Source of the DNA: Gnetum montanum
Taxonomy: Eukaryota > Streptophyta > Gnetopsida > Gnetales > Gnetaceae
Reading direction: 5' to 3'
Assembly: GCA_015680685.1 (NCBI GenBank)
Contig: MNCI01001903.1
Location: 234,302-298,301 of the forward strand
Length of the DNA stretch: 64,000 nucleotides
Shown here: positions 30,789 to 42,540 of the stretch, piece by piece
Numbering within the stretch: position 1 is the first letter of the stretch
Layout of the letters: every line of letters starts with the position of its first letter
The notes under the pieces: generated by a model
What the model was told of the DNA's origin: nothing
Databases searched by the model: none
The model's input: the letters and a program-made list of their open reading frames with translations, nothing else
Position numbers and translations under genes: made by a program

Positions 30789-33350
30789 ATGTCTTCTTCT
30801 TCGCACAAAATCACTTCACCACCTAGGACTAACATAAGAAGTAATCCGTGGTAGGATACACGTGACGTTGATCCACTAGTTCTTCAACAGTTTCATGTGG
30901 TATACATTCATCTCAATGAATATGTACTTGACTTCACCTTTATTCTCCACCAAGATGAACAGCTGCATTGACATGACTTGGAAGGTAACATAGTGTTACC
31001 TCCCAACCGTTCAGTCCCAAGTATGCTTCTTCGTGCTCTCACGTGAATAGGCATGCAACACTTACACATTGAGTACATTGCGCAGGACTATGATTTGAGA
31101 GGCTATCATTCTACCAAAGCACAACATCAAAGGGATTATCAATAGGAGAGACACCATAAGTCCTTGAAGGGAAAATGGTCTAATGATGCCCCCCATGTTT
31201 TAAGCAAGATTGAGGGTGATGAACCTACCTCAGGTAGTCACCCACATAATGATGTTCCTCCCCTTAACTTTGGCCAAGGGGTTGTGTATTAGAACCTTCA
31301 TTCTACTATTCATAACCCAGGTGTTGATACCAACAGACACAAAGTGTCCGAAAAAGGAACAAAAACATATGACAAAGGTGGGCATTGTGATAGTAATCGC
31401 GACCGAGGGAAAGACCACTAAAGAGAAGGTAGTAGACACTATCATGGTGGCGGTTCTCCTTCTTCTTCACCTTCATCATCTCCTTCATCCTCTCCTTCCA
31501 TGTCCGGACATAGCCATAGAGAAACATATTGTGAGGATAAGGACAAACAAAGTGGAAGTCATAGACAAGAAAACCAAGATAGAGGGTGAGACCACTCTAG
31601 GGAATCATGCCATAGAAGAAGGGAGAGTAGGGAACCGCATAGGCACCATAGACGCCATGAACAAGATGATCATGATGAACCCCTACTCGCTATGTGAAGC
31701 ATGCTAGATATAACTAAGGCTGTGAGAGTTCCAAAAAGGCACCAAAAGGATAGTAGGATCAAGAGGTTAGACATAAATAACATCCCACGATTTGGAGGGG
31801 GTTATAACGCTGATCCTCAAAATCACTTACAAGCATTTCACGATGCATGTGCCTTGAAAAACATAGAAAATGAGTGGCAAAAACTCAAGTTGTTCTCATG
31901 GACACTAATAAAAGAAGCTGAAAGCTAGTACCGGTCCTTAGAACTAGAATCCATTCATAGGTGGAGTACTATGTTATAATTGTTCAATGATAAGCACCAA
32001 ATGTACTCCCAGGTGTCAAACCTAAGAAAGTAAATCCAAGGATGGAAACAAGGAAGTCATGAACCCTTAGATGCTACCATGGGCCGCTATTATGCACTAC
32101 TACATCATTGTCCTAGCCATGGTTATTTGTAGTGGGATCAACTATGCCATCTCATAGATGGGCTTAGGTATGAAACGAGAAGAACTCTTCAGACTTATGC
32201 CCAAGGAAAGTTATCTGAGCTTAGGTTCCATCAAATTCATAGGCTACTGGAGCAAGTTGCTAAGGAAGAAGGTGAGCTATGAAAAATAGAGAGTGCAGAA
32301 GAATATAACCGAGATCCTTCCCTCCAAAAGAAGGGAGTAAGATTTTGTGAGGATAAGGAAGAGTCACCACTTGAAGAGATGATGAATAGGAAAACCTTGC
32401 CTATCCAAAAGTTAGCATCAGAAGTATAGACAAAGGTAGACCAAATGTGGGACTCCCTTGATAATAGGTTTCAAATTGTACTCAAAGTAGTAGAGTCTAG
32501 GGAGTGAGGTAGTGATCATGACAAAAGGAAAAAAAGAGAAGTAGAAAATGCACGTAACAAGGGTAAGGGGAAATTTTCTATTATTGAAGAGGTTGTGGAC
32601 TTAGATATAGACAATGATAGTGGATGTGAGATCTGTCAATATGACCATCCTAAGGAATGCTGCCCTGTGATCTCCCATTTGTAGGAGTCTGGGATGTATG
32701 CACTTAATCCACATTTAAACAAATGGAAAACATCTCGATGGTTACCCTATCCCCAAGGTAACCCAAGGTAGTTCCACCAACCTTTAACATATTATCCAAG
32801 TGGAACTCCACCACAACCAATTGAGCAACATCAACAATGGCAACACCCATAATCATGGGGAATGCCACCACCAAGGCAACAATATCCTTACCGGAAACCT
32901 GACCCATATGGATATTACATGCAGCATCCAATCTCTTCACGTGACTCTATTGGTCATGTTACTTCCAAAAATCACTACCAAGCCCATGAGTACTATAGGA
33001 CTCCCTCTCCTAGGGGTGACATTCCACAAGTGTACCATCCTTCTAATCTGGCAGCATCTCTCCCACCAATAGCTCCATTACCACCTGCTCCCACAATGCA
33101 AGGTGAACTCCCTGCTCAACCACAGCAACATAATGCCACAAGGGCCATCAATCCTCAACCTACTATTAGTTCTAATAATCGTATGAAGAAAAGATCTTTC
33201 TTCAGAACCAACAGTCCAACCAAGCCTTTGCAGCCCCAAGTGGCTGAGTCCATGGATGCCTCAGTATCAAATAAAGCTATAAAAACCTCTTCAAACATAA
33301 CACCGCATTCAATGAATATGGTCATGTTAACACATGTTGTTACTGATTGG
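30789..33350 (+). pseudogene. D gag polyprotein, degenerate
   Basis: ATG at 30,789 (MSSSSHKITSPPR). The His/Ser/basic linker is near 31,350-31,650. The capsid start RLDINNIPRFGGGYNADPQN, then HLQAFHDAC, is at 31,760-31,850. A knuckle CEICQYDHPKECC is at 32,625-32,663, then a Pro/Gln/Tyr-rich tail in the 216-aa frame 32,862-33,512. Capsid text has the F.GG..ADP..HL..F pattern of plant Ty3/gypsy gag. Several stops and frameshifts. Confidence 0.82.
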
Positions 33351-33830
33351 ATGAAAGCTGGCCACCTTCCCAGAAAATTCTCTAATCCTAGGAGTCCCCT
33401 AATATATCTACAGATTGTTGGGAATGAGCCATGCAAAGCTCTTTTGGATTTAGGTTCCGGTGTCAACCTAATATCCCAAGAAATGTATAAGGCTTGGAAC
33501 TTGCCTTATTAAAAAAAGAGCAATGTCCATTTAGAGTTAGCCGACTAGTCCATAACTATTCCCTTGGAATTAGTGGAGGACATTGTTACCACTATTTGTG
33601 GGTAGTCGTATCCAGCTGACTTCCTAGTGATTCAAGTAAATAATAGCAAGGGGGACTTCCCAATCATAATGGGAAGAGCATGGCTAAGCACTATTGATGC
33701 GCACCTAGGTATTCGTGATCTTTCCCTAGAAATATCTAAGGAAAACACTTTTGAAAAGATCAAGAAGAAGAAGGTTCCATGCATCGCATACAGTGACACA
33801 GGGTGCAATTGCGTGTAGAGATCATAGGTT
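33351..33830 (+). pseudogene. D aspartic protease
   Basis: PCKALLDLGSGVNLIS holds the active site as DLGS (33,447-33,458); Athila/Tat proteases usually read DLGAS, so this is near-canonical. After stops, GDFPIIMGRAWLSTIDAHLG (about 33,650-33,710) is the C-terminal protease strand. Retropepsins of this kind cut the gag-pol polyprotein. Confidence 0.82.
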
Positions 33831-34079
33831 ATGCAAAGTTTAACATTGCCTACATGCAATCAATGTGCACAAATGATCAACATAAAAAGGTGCCTATATG
33901 CAACAGCCACATGACAAGAAGACACCTAGTGGTTGATAGCTAATCAAGAAAGCAACTCACTTATATGCATGGAACTAAATAAGGGTTTGACTTGTGCTTA
34001 TATATATAGCATTAATGCATTAGAAAAAGTCCACTACCAACTTCCTAGTCCTAAGTTATAAAACATCAACTGGGGGAAG
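33831..34079 (+). other. D Cys-rich spacer between protease and RT
   Basis: Readable with stops: LPTCNQCAQ, KRCLYAT, WLIANQESNS, matching the spacer of C. In a standard element the RT fingers would follow here. Instead the text goes straight to KFKDHFLLPF at 34,095. Confidence 0.65.
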
Positions 34080-34780
34080 TTGCAAATTCCTAAGAAATTT
34101 AAGGATCACTTTCTGTTGCCATTTTTTGACCAAGTCTTGGACACAATCACAGGGCATCACTATTATAGTTTTTTGGATGGCTATAGCGGATACAACGAAA
34201 TACAAATAGCCCTAGAAGACCAATCCAAAACTACATTCACCAGTCCTTGGGGAACATTTGCATAAAAATAAATGCCATTTGGCTTGTGCAATGCCCCTAC
34301 CACATTTCAATGCTTAGTTCTAAGCATATTCCAGCAACAGAGAGGAAATGGTGTGGAAGTCTTTATGGATGACTTCTCCACCTACGAAGAAAGTTTTGAT
34401 CAAGCCTTGGACCAATTGGAACAAGTGCTAAAAAGATGTGTAGAAGCTAATCTAAGGCTCAACTGGCAGAAAAGCCACTTGATGGTCCAAGAAGGCATAG
34501 TACTTGGACATAATATTTTACATGCAGGGATAGAGGTAGACCTTAAGAAAATCAAAGTCATCCAAGGAATCACCCATCAACCAGAAATTGTCAAAGACAT
34601 TTAGTCATTCCTTAGACACACTGACTACTATAGGAGATTAATAGAGAACTTTTTGAAGATTTCCAAACCATTGGTAGAGCTAACGAAAAAGGACATACCC
34701 TTCAAATGGACGAGGGAAAGCAAACTATATTTCCAAACTCTGAAATAGAAGCTGGTAGAAACACCCATTCTACAAGCTCC
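34080..34780 (+). pseudogene. D reverse transcriptase lacking the finger region
   Basis: Starts at KKFKDHFLLPFFDQVLDTI, then YYSFLDGYSGYNEIQI (first catalytic Asp present), MPFGLCNAPTTFQ and VFMDDF (34,362-34,373, intact), then GIVLGHNI and the thumb-connection text. The upstream ~130 residues usual in Athila/Tat RT (..PKKGG..., ...RVCIDYRKLN) are missing. Stops at about 34,264 and 34,602. By length it cannot be a full RT. Confidence 0.83.
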
Positions 34781-35165
34781 TGACTAGTCTTGACCATTCC
34801 ATGTCATGACTGATGCATCCAACTATGCCTTACGAGCCATACTTACATAGTTAGATGACCAGAAATAGCTCTATTACATCCACTATGAAAGTAAAATTAT
34901 AGTTGGTGCACAACTTAACTACACTACTACAGAAAAAGAATTAATGGTTGTAGTGTTTGCACTAGAAAAATCTAGACACTATGTATTGGGGTAGAAAGTA
35001 TTCATACACATAGATCATAGTACCATTTGGTTCTTCATAAATAAGCTAATGGTAAGCCCTCATATTATACAATGGCTAGTAATCCTACAAGAGTTTGATC
35101 TAACAATGACTGATCATAAAGGCACCGAGAATGTAGTTGTCGATCACTTATCTTGGTTGTGCTAG
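34781..35165 (+). pseudogene. D RNase H domain
   Basis: FHVMTDASNYALRAIL (first Asp), then YTTTEKELMVVVFALEKSRH (Glu of the catalytic set), VFIHIDHSTIWFF (Asp) and DHKGTENVVVDHLS. Core residues are mostly kept, but several stops interrupt the frame. Confidence 0.82.
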
Positions 35166-35299
35166 GACAGCAAAGAGGATGAGTATCCCATTTCTGACCA
35201 CTTCCCTAATGAGTTCCTCTTTGCTGGTGTAGTGAATGACTAATCACCCATGGAGAAAAATTGGTATAGTAGCATTCTTACCTATCTCCTTACCCAACA

Positions 35300-36475
35300 A
35301 ACACCGTAAGAGCTAGACCTTAAAAAGAAACAATAGTTTCTTCATAGAGCCAAGTACTTTATGGAGATCAATGGACAACTTTACAAAGTATGTTCCAATG
35401 GCTTGGTTTGATGGTGTGTTCCCAATAGAGATCAACTGAGAGTTCTCCAAGATGCTCATGAGGGCCCTTGTAGGGGTCATTATGCTAGGAGACAAATGAC
35501 CATCAAGATTCTTCTTGCAAGATATTATTGGCCTACCTTGTTCCGGGACATCCATCAATTTGTCCAATCTTGTGAGCACTGTCAACATGATGGGGGAATG
35601 ATTACTAGAATGGAGGGTCCATAACAATGTATTCAACTGTTAGAACCCTTTGAAATTTGGGGAATCAATTTCATTGGGCAAATTACACCAATGTCCAATG
35701 GCAAAGTTTACATTGTAGTTGCCATAGACTACTTAACAAAATGGGCTAAAGCAACTGCTGTTAAAGATTGCACATCATCTATAGCTGCACAATTTATTCA
35801 ATAGCAAGTCATCAATAGGTTTGGTGTGCTACGTGCACTTATCTATAATAATGGTACACACTTTACAGGTGCAACTTTTCAAAAGTTAATGCAATGCTTA
35901 GGGGTTGAGCACAAATTGACTACACCATACCACCCCTAAGCAAACGGTCAAGCCGAGGTCATCAATAGGGAGATTACTAAGATACTAACCAGAACCATTA
36001 GCAAGTATAGGCGAGACTGGAGCACTAAACTAAATGATGCTCTTTGGGCATATCGCTCCACATGGAAACTCCCTATAGCCTACTCTCCCTACGAGTTAGT
36101 GTATGGAAAACTTCCAACGCTCCCTATCCAAACTGAGCTCTGTACACTATGTGATCTCAACCTTAACCTAGATCTAGCATAAAAATAAAGGTTGATGACT
36201 CTTACCTTGCTAGATAAGAATCAATTAGCTACCTTGTCATATAATATGCTGCATAAGGCATTTAATAAACAATGTCATGACCTAAAAATTATGAAAGTTA
36301 AGTATTAGCCAGCAGACAAGGTTCTCTACTGGAACCCCACACATGTGTCACAACATACTAGATTTCAAGCATTGTGGGAAGGACCTTACATCATCTATGC
36401 AACTTTTCCTTTAGGAGCCATGACCATAGACAAACCTAAGAGCCCAAATAAGAGACTGTTAGTCAACGTGCAATA
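35300..36475 (+). pseudogene. D integrase
   Basis: Zinc-binding region: HEGPCRGHYARRQMTIKIL, then FVQSCEHCQ. Core: VYIVVAIDYLTKWAKA (first Asp), IYNNGTHF with Asn where the second Asp belongs (35,847-35,849), and [14 protein letters not shown] with the Glu kept. C-terminal: ADKVLYWNPTHVSQHTRFQ and ALWEGPYIIYA. Integrase inserts the cDNA; loss of one DDE residue and several stops make this inactive. Confidence 0.85.
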
Positions 36476-36499
36476 AACAAAACCTTTCCATGAATTTAG

Positions 36500-38457
36500 G
36501 ATAGCCATAACATATGCTACCTCTGTAGGTGGGAAGCTTTGCTCATTATTTCAGATCTCCTCCTTCCAACTTAGTCATGGGGGAGATGGCCACCTGTACT
36601 AATCGTTGAAGGCCCTTAGTTATTTCTAAGTTTTTGTTTTACACATTTTTTTTTACACGTTGTTGTCTTACACATTTTTGTTTTACACCTTTGTTCATAT
36701 TTTTACCATTTCTTTGTGTGATTAATTTATTTTGTTCGTCACCCAATACGTGTTCATGATGGTGGCATGAATAATACCATGTTGATTGCTAATGTTTGGA
36801 TTTTACCTTTGAAGTACAATGTTGATATTAAGGTATGGTTCTTTTGATTAAACAGGCAATGAGTCCACAATGTTCATGCATCCATAAAATCCTATGGTTT
36901 CCCTTGGCTTGGAACTGTGCAGTTCCTTTCTTTAATAAAACTGTTACCAACTTGATGACTGGATATTTCTCAGACTAAGGAAAGACTCAAAGGATGAAAA
37001 GGGTGTGACTTCAAGGGGATTCTATGCATCTGTACTAGCTATTCTCTTACGTGCTTGGATGTTTTTTCTTTGAGTTCTTTGCCATTCTAACCATTCATCA
37101 AATCTCGGGAAGTTGAACACATAAAAATAAGTCTTTGCATGGTGTGGTTCTCACACACAAAAAATAAGAAGAAAAACCTAGTGAGAATTCAAAGCACACC
37201 CCTTAGACATAATAATGAACTTGGGCTACATGCACTAGTTATGGCACTAGAAAGACATGTTACCCATGCCTGAAGGTTCCCTCTAACTAAGGCCCCTTCT
37301 TGCTTCCTGGCTCTCCATCTCTGTCTCCTTGGAATGGTGGTGACTTGTTGTAGAGCCATTCTTGTTGCTTCAAAGGGATGGACTAGTCAAATGTGTTGAT
37401 GCAAGGTCACTGAATGTGGATTGTTGAGCCTGGATTTGGAATGAGTTCTACTCAGTCACATTAACCATGAAACACACAAGGGACTTTACACAACCTTGTC
37501 CTTGGATTTCCATTCCATTCTCTCCTCTCCATCCTTCTTTTCCATTTTTAACCTCATTTCTGATTTTATCATTAGTCTGTATCTTGGTTGATGCATTTTT
37601 TTCCTTGGTAATTTCTTATGGGTAAGTTTTAACTGTTGCTTCCAATTGACATTCTTAGAGCCTACAGACTCTTTGGTTTGTGGGTCTATCAGGGCACTAA
37701 AGGCATGAGCCTGCTGTGGGAAGGACTCACTAGCATTCCTTTCCCTTAAACATTTCCTATAATCAATAATTTTTTGTTTCATCCCCTACCATGACATCCA
37801 TTTTCTTCGCGTTGAATTCTTACTTTTTCTTCATCTTTCTTATTCCTTATCTTTTTCCACCCTATCGCTACTGGAGGTTCACTCTTAGTCATGGGGGCCT
37901 TGGCACAATTTTTTCAATGTTTTCTAACCCCTACACCTTAGGTAGTCACCTAGGTTAAATCTCTAGAATCAGTATATGCCATAACCACAACTCAACCAAT
38001 GCACTTTACATCAAGGCAAGGTATCAACTGCAATGTGATTTATCTACCTCACTCATTTGTGACTGTGTTGTGTGTGCAGATGGTGATCATAAAACAATGG
38101 ACTGGGTCTGGAGAAAACACTCAGGATGGACTAGAATTGGAGCATTTACAAAAGGAGAAAGATTGATGGCGTGGCTAGGAATAAACAATGGAAGGTGAAA
38201 TCTTAGCATCGATAGCAACACGCCTTCTTCTTTTCTCTCTCTCCCTCTCTTCCAACTACCAAATAAGATTGGATGTCATTTATGTATAGTGTATACTTTT
38301 GTGGTCATGAATACTAATACTGTCATGTATTGTATTGTTGATCCGTTCACTGGGCACGTTGAGTTAGTTAACCCGTTCCACCATCAATGGTCATTCAGTC
38401 AATAATCCCATACCTTCCCAATATTTTGTAAGGAACTCGAGGATGAGTTTTCATTTA
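36500..38457 (+). other. D 3' non-coding region
   Basis: Aligns with C 3,765-5,690 (reverse complemented). It begins with the HGGDGHLY-like text also used at the C deletion junction. It contains TACACATTTTTGTTTTACAC repeats (36,640-36,690), AGACATGTTACCCATGCCTG (37,253-37,272) and a CT-rich run at 38,230-38,252. A 98-aa antisense ORF (37,782-37,486) ends EERMEWKSKDKVV, partly like the antisense ORF of C. No sense ORF. Confidence 0.7.
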
Positions 38458-38469
38458 GTCATGGGGGTA
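38458..38469 (+). promoter_or_regulatory. D polypurine tract
   Basis: GTCATGGGGGTA directly before the 3' LTR. Confidence 0.78.
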
Positions 38470-39303
38470 TGATGAATTGTGATATCACATATGTGATATT
38501 GAGTCCACGATATCATGTCTGCAATATTGGATTGACCATGCGATGTCAAATACCCAATATAGTAGCCTACCTCCTTGCTTAAATAAGAGGTGGTGCCCTT
38601 GGTTTCGAGTAGTAAGAAGTTAGTCCCTTAGCCAAACTCTTGCCATTTTTTCCCTCCAAAGTTAGAATTATTTCTACGTGCTTGTAGTAGGAGCCATAAA
38701 GTGAACAGATCTTTATTCAAGCATTGTGTACCTGAGCACACTTTGTGTACAGTAATAAAGATGAACTTTATGATAAACCTTGCAACATACAAAATAGATT
38801 AATTAGTGTTAATTATTATTTAATGCTTTTCTAGTTAATTAATAATCTCTTTCACCTTACAACTCTCTTAGTTAAATACACTCAGTATGACTACTTTGAG
38901 CATATGTGTAGCGCTTGGTAACCCAGTAACGATTAGCATTTGGTAATCCCAATAGCATTGCACTGGTTCAGGATGTGTATGACGAGTGGGAACGGATACT
39001 GCTGTTAGGAGTAATTAGAACTTAGCTAATGAATAGTTAAATTAGATTAATTACTTAGTTATCTCTCTCCTTCTCCTTATTAGCATAGGATTTAAAACAC
39101 ATAAAAGCCATAAAAATCATATGCCTCAAGCTTACTTAACTATACAACCATGACATACAAGTAAGTTTGGGAAGACAACGATTAATCAACCTGTTATTAT
39201 TCCAGAAAGGTACATAGGCACTTAGTCCTTGGAATTCGACCGGATCATGCATGAAACACTCATATTCGTATAGTTGAGCATAGGGGTACCTTGCCACTCA
39301 TCA
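38470..39303 (+). repeat. D 3' LTR
   Basis: TGATGAATTG to CACTCATCA, collinear with the 5' LTR over the full length with scattered substitutions. GATATC-type palindromes at 38,478-38,530. Confidence 0.92.
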
Positions 39304-39308
39304 CAACA

Positions 39309-40135
39309 CTAATGAAGAAGAGCATTCGGATCACTTGAGGAGAGGGTAGCTTACATTGGAGGAGGCATATTTAGTGATCAATGTAAAAAAGAGTTATTCA
39401 AGAGGGAGATCACATATTTGGGACATGTAATTTTGTAGAAATCAAATTCCAATAAAAGCTACCAAGGTGAAGGCTATTAGAGATTGGTCAACTCCTACAA
39501 ATGTTGGGGATGTAAAATGATTTGTTTGTTTAGTAGGTTTTTACAAAAGATTCATAAAATAATTTTAATGATATATCATGGTCAATTTTTTCTTTTCTTA
39601 AGAAGAATTAAGATTTCAAGTGGGATGATGAGACCCATAGAAGCTTTGACTTGTTGAAGCAAAAAATACCTAGTAAACTAGTGCTTGCAATACTAGATTT
39701 CTAGAAGCTCTTTTAGATGGAGGTGGATGTAAGTGAACTTGCTGTAGAAGGGATGCTTACACAAGAAGGAAGGCATGTTGCTTTCTTTTTAGAGAAGTTA
39801 AATGAATCAAGGAAAAAAAATAGCCTATATGAGAAGAAATTATACGTTATTCTTTAAGCAATCATTCATTAGAGGCATTACTTGTTACCTAAGAAGTTTA
39901 TCTTGATGATTAATCATAAAGCACTTTAATTTCTCAATTCTCAAAAAACGTTGAGTGTCAAAAACATGAAGTGGGTGTCATAATTATAAGAGTTCAATTG
40001 GTACTTAAAAAAAAGATTGAAAAAGCTATTATGATGGCTGATTCTTTATCTATGGTGCATGTGATGAATTTCAATGTGTCTCATGTCGAAGGTATGAATA
40101 ATTTTGTTGATTTTTATGAACATGATTTAGATTTT
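39309..40135 (+). pseudogene. E reverse transcriptase end and RNase H
   Basis: Resumes TNEEEHSDHLRR, then KREITYLGHVI (about 39,405) and a VGDVK segment. RNase H follows, heavily broken: VDVSELAVEG-like text near 39,725, YEKKLY near 39,825 and SLSMVHVMNF near 40,050. Frameshifts and stops throughout. Confidence 0.75.
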
Positions 40136-40199
40136 GGGTAGGTTTGGATAAGCCTTAAAGAGCCATTGTTGAGTAGGATAGATCAATGGATGGACTATC

Positions 40200-41000
40200 A
40201 TATTCAAAATAAAATATTATTTAAGACTAAAAAGGTTTTTGTTAAAAGTTATTATTTTAGAAAAAAGATTTTGATTCAAAAACACTATGGTGGCATGGCA
40301 AGTTACATGGGCAAAGATAAGATATTATAACTTGTGGATAGATACTATTTTTTAGCTTGGGATGATTTCTAAAGTCCCCAAATTTTTGAAGGAGTATTTG
40401 ACATATTAGAAACTCAAGGGAGGTAAAGGAGTTAATAGACATTATATGCCTTTGTCAATTTCCAAGGGCTCTTGGGCAAGTGTGTCAATGGACTTTGTGA
40501 GAGGAATTCCAAAGATCCAAAGTGGGAATGATGTTATTTTTGTTATGGTAGTCAAATTCTCCAAGATGACACACTTCATTCTATGAAAAAAGATGAGTGA
40601 TGCATCTCATATTGCAAATTTGTTTTTCCAACATGTTGTGATGTTATATGGGATTCCTTTGAATATTTTTAGTGATAGAGACTCCAAGTTTACTAGTTAT
40701 TTTTGAAGTTCCCTTTAGAAAATTTTTAGGATAAATTTGAATTTTTTTAGTGCATATAATTCATAGTCTAAGAGGCAAACTGAAGTGGTCAATAAATCTT
40801 TATTAAATATCTTGAGGTGTTTGTATGAAGGACGATCTAATAGGTGTGAGAACTTGTTGTGTCATGTTGAGTTTTCTATAATAATGCTTTTCATGTTGCT
40901 ATTGGGAATATCCCATTTAAGGTTAACTATGGATTTTGTCCAAAGATGGTGGACAATGTTAATAGCTTTGAAGAAGAAGCTCAATTGAGTGTTGATTTTA
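40200..41000 (+). pseudogene. E integrase
   Basis: The core reads SKGSWASVSMDFVRGIPKIQ (about 40,460-40,520), [23 protein letters not shown] (second Asp) and RQTEVVNKSLLNILRCLYEG (Glu kept, about 40,768-40,830). The zinc-binding part upstream (40,230-40,440) is hard to read. Stops and frameshifts present. Confidence 0.8.
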
Positions 41001-41119
41001 TACAAGAGATAAAGGATCTTCATGCTCAAGTGAAGAAAAATCCTGAGAGGAAGGTTGAAGAAAGAATCCTAAAGAGGAATGAGAACAAGAGGAAGCCAAA
41101 ATGTTTCTATTGATGATCT

Positions 41120-41535
41120 AGTTTGGATGCACTTGAAGAAGAAGAGATTGAAAAGTATCAAATTCTCAAAAATGAAGATCAAAAAATGGGCCCTTTTAGG
41201 ATAAAGGCCAAAATTAATGATAATGCTTTTGAAATTGACTTACCAAATGATGTGGGCATGTATTTTATTTTTAATGTTATAGATATTGTGCATTACCATG
41301 TGCTAGTAGATGATGAAATATTACAAGGTAGCATCGATGAGTTGAAGGGGGTTATTAACAAGTCTAATCCTTCATAGAAGAGGAAGGTAGTTGTAATTAA
41401 GTAGAGAGAAGCTTCCAGCACTCATGGACTGAAGAAGCATGTGTACTTGATCCATTGGGAGGATCAAGCTATGGATGATGTTGTAAGGGTCCATGAGACC
41501 AAACTTGTTAAGTGGGGGATTACTTTTACTCCTAC
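41120..41535 (+). pseudogene. E integrase C-terminus with chromodomain
   Basis: The frame 41,123-41,377 has KMGPFRIKAKINDNAFEIDL and PNDVGMYFIFNVIDI, the GPY/F-like module before the chromodomain. KKHVYLIHWEDQAMDDVVRV (about 41,430-41,490) is the chromodomain core (YL..W.......W). Chromodomains can bind methylated histones and bias insertion. F 47,894-47,499 is the same segment in one open frame. Confidence 0.82.
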
Positions 41536-41562
41536 TTCATTATTCACTTGAGTTTTCTTTTT

Positions 41563-41577
41563 GAAGGGTGAAAGAGC
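41563..41577 (+). promoter_or_regulatory. E polypurine tract
   Basis: GAAGGGTGAAAGAGC directly before the 3' LTR. Confidence 0.65.
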
Positions 41578-42376
41578 TAGTATAAAGACACCTCTTTTGA
41601 ATCGCTTTTCATCCCTAGAGGTGGATGAATGAAGATTTTAGATAGTTTAGAAGATTTCTTATACCTTTTTAAATGTATTACCTAAAAGCTATGATATCAT
41701 AAAGGATGTTTTGGTGACCTAGGTTAACAAAGGAAACATATTCATAGTAGTATAGATGTCTTGTTAGAGATGTCTTATTCTCAAAAGAAACATCTTGTCT
41801 TCAAAGAATATGTTTTTTTTTTCGAATGATGGATTTGATAGAGAGACATCTTATCAAGCTTATAGACATCTTATTCGGTCATGGAAAGTTTTGATGTGAT
41901 AATTCCAAGATGGAAAACAAACAGGAATATCAATTTTAATATGAAAAATATTTTCTTAGGGTTATAACTTTCTGTTTGATAAATATTAGGTTCATATTGT
42001 ATGTTTTGACATGAGAGTTAGAAGAGAGATTCCATGAGAGTAGTGTGCATCTCGGTGGTCAACAGTGTGTGGTAGTATTTACCATAGCTATTGGTGTTTA
42101 GATCTTAATCTTGTATGGGGAAGAGATATAAATCGATTGTATCTTACATTGAGGTCAATCATGTGTGTGGTTATAGAGCCTCATGCTATGCAATATTATT
42201 AAGTGAGTAAGTGTTGTGATTCTATGAAATTGTGGTTCCATTGTATTTATAATCTTCTTTCAATTTTAATAGAAGATAGCTAGTTTTATTATTTTCAAGA
42301 AATTGAATTATCTTGCATACTATCTAGATTTGGTGTCTTTTGAAGGGTTAAAGCAAATTAGAGTGACCTTGCTCTA
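41578..42376 (+). repeat. E 3' LTR
   Basis: TAGTATAAAGACACCTC (start mutated from TG) to CTTGCTCTA; 799 bp, aligned with the shortened 5' LTR and with both F LTRs. Followed by the TSD copy GTTCA. Confidence 0.85.
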
Positions 42377-42381
42377 GTTCA

Positions 42382-42540
42382 CATACATTCTAGGAAATTC
42401 ACTTAGTTCATGCTATAGGAACTCAGTGATAAATTCTAAATTTTGGAAAAATAAATTATCAAGGGCTTCACTACACTATGAATAAAAAATAGTGCATCTA
42501 ATGTATTAGGTGGAAGATATTTATAGATGTTTCTATTGTA
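42382..42540 (-). repeat. LTR fragment X (B-type), right part
   Basis: Continues X after E: TAGGAACTCAG, GGGCTTCACTACACTATG and ATATTTATAGATG align with LTR G at 43,450-43,575 and with B at 15,530-15,650. Past 42,540 the match fades. Confidence 0.68.

Larger units (their letters stand above)
29822..39303 (+). mobile_element. Element D: Tat/Athila-like element with partial pol
   Basis: LTRs of 835 and 834 bp, primer site, gag, DLGS-type protease, RT lacking its fingers, RNase H, integrase, a 1.9-kb 3' region, purine tract and LTR. D is the pol-bearing relative of C: gag, spacer, 3' region and LTR all align. The LTRs differ at scattered positions, so the insertion is not recent. It sits inside RT of E. 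Confidence 0.9.
26795..42376 (+). mobile_element. Element E: Ty3/gypsy chromovirus, split by D
   Basis: Full-length element with TSD GTTCA at 26,790-26,794 and 42,377-42,381, inserted in LTR X. The order is LTR, tRNA-Met-type primer site, gag with CCHC, protease, RT (split by D), RNase H, integrase, chromodomain, purine tract, LTR. The chromodomain identifies a chromovirus. Element F on the minus strand is the same family. Many stops; inactive. Confidence 0.88.
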
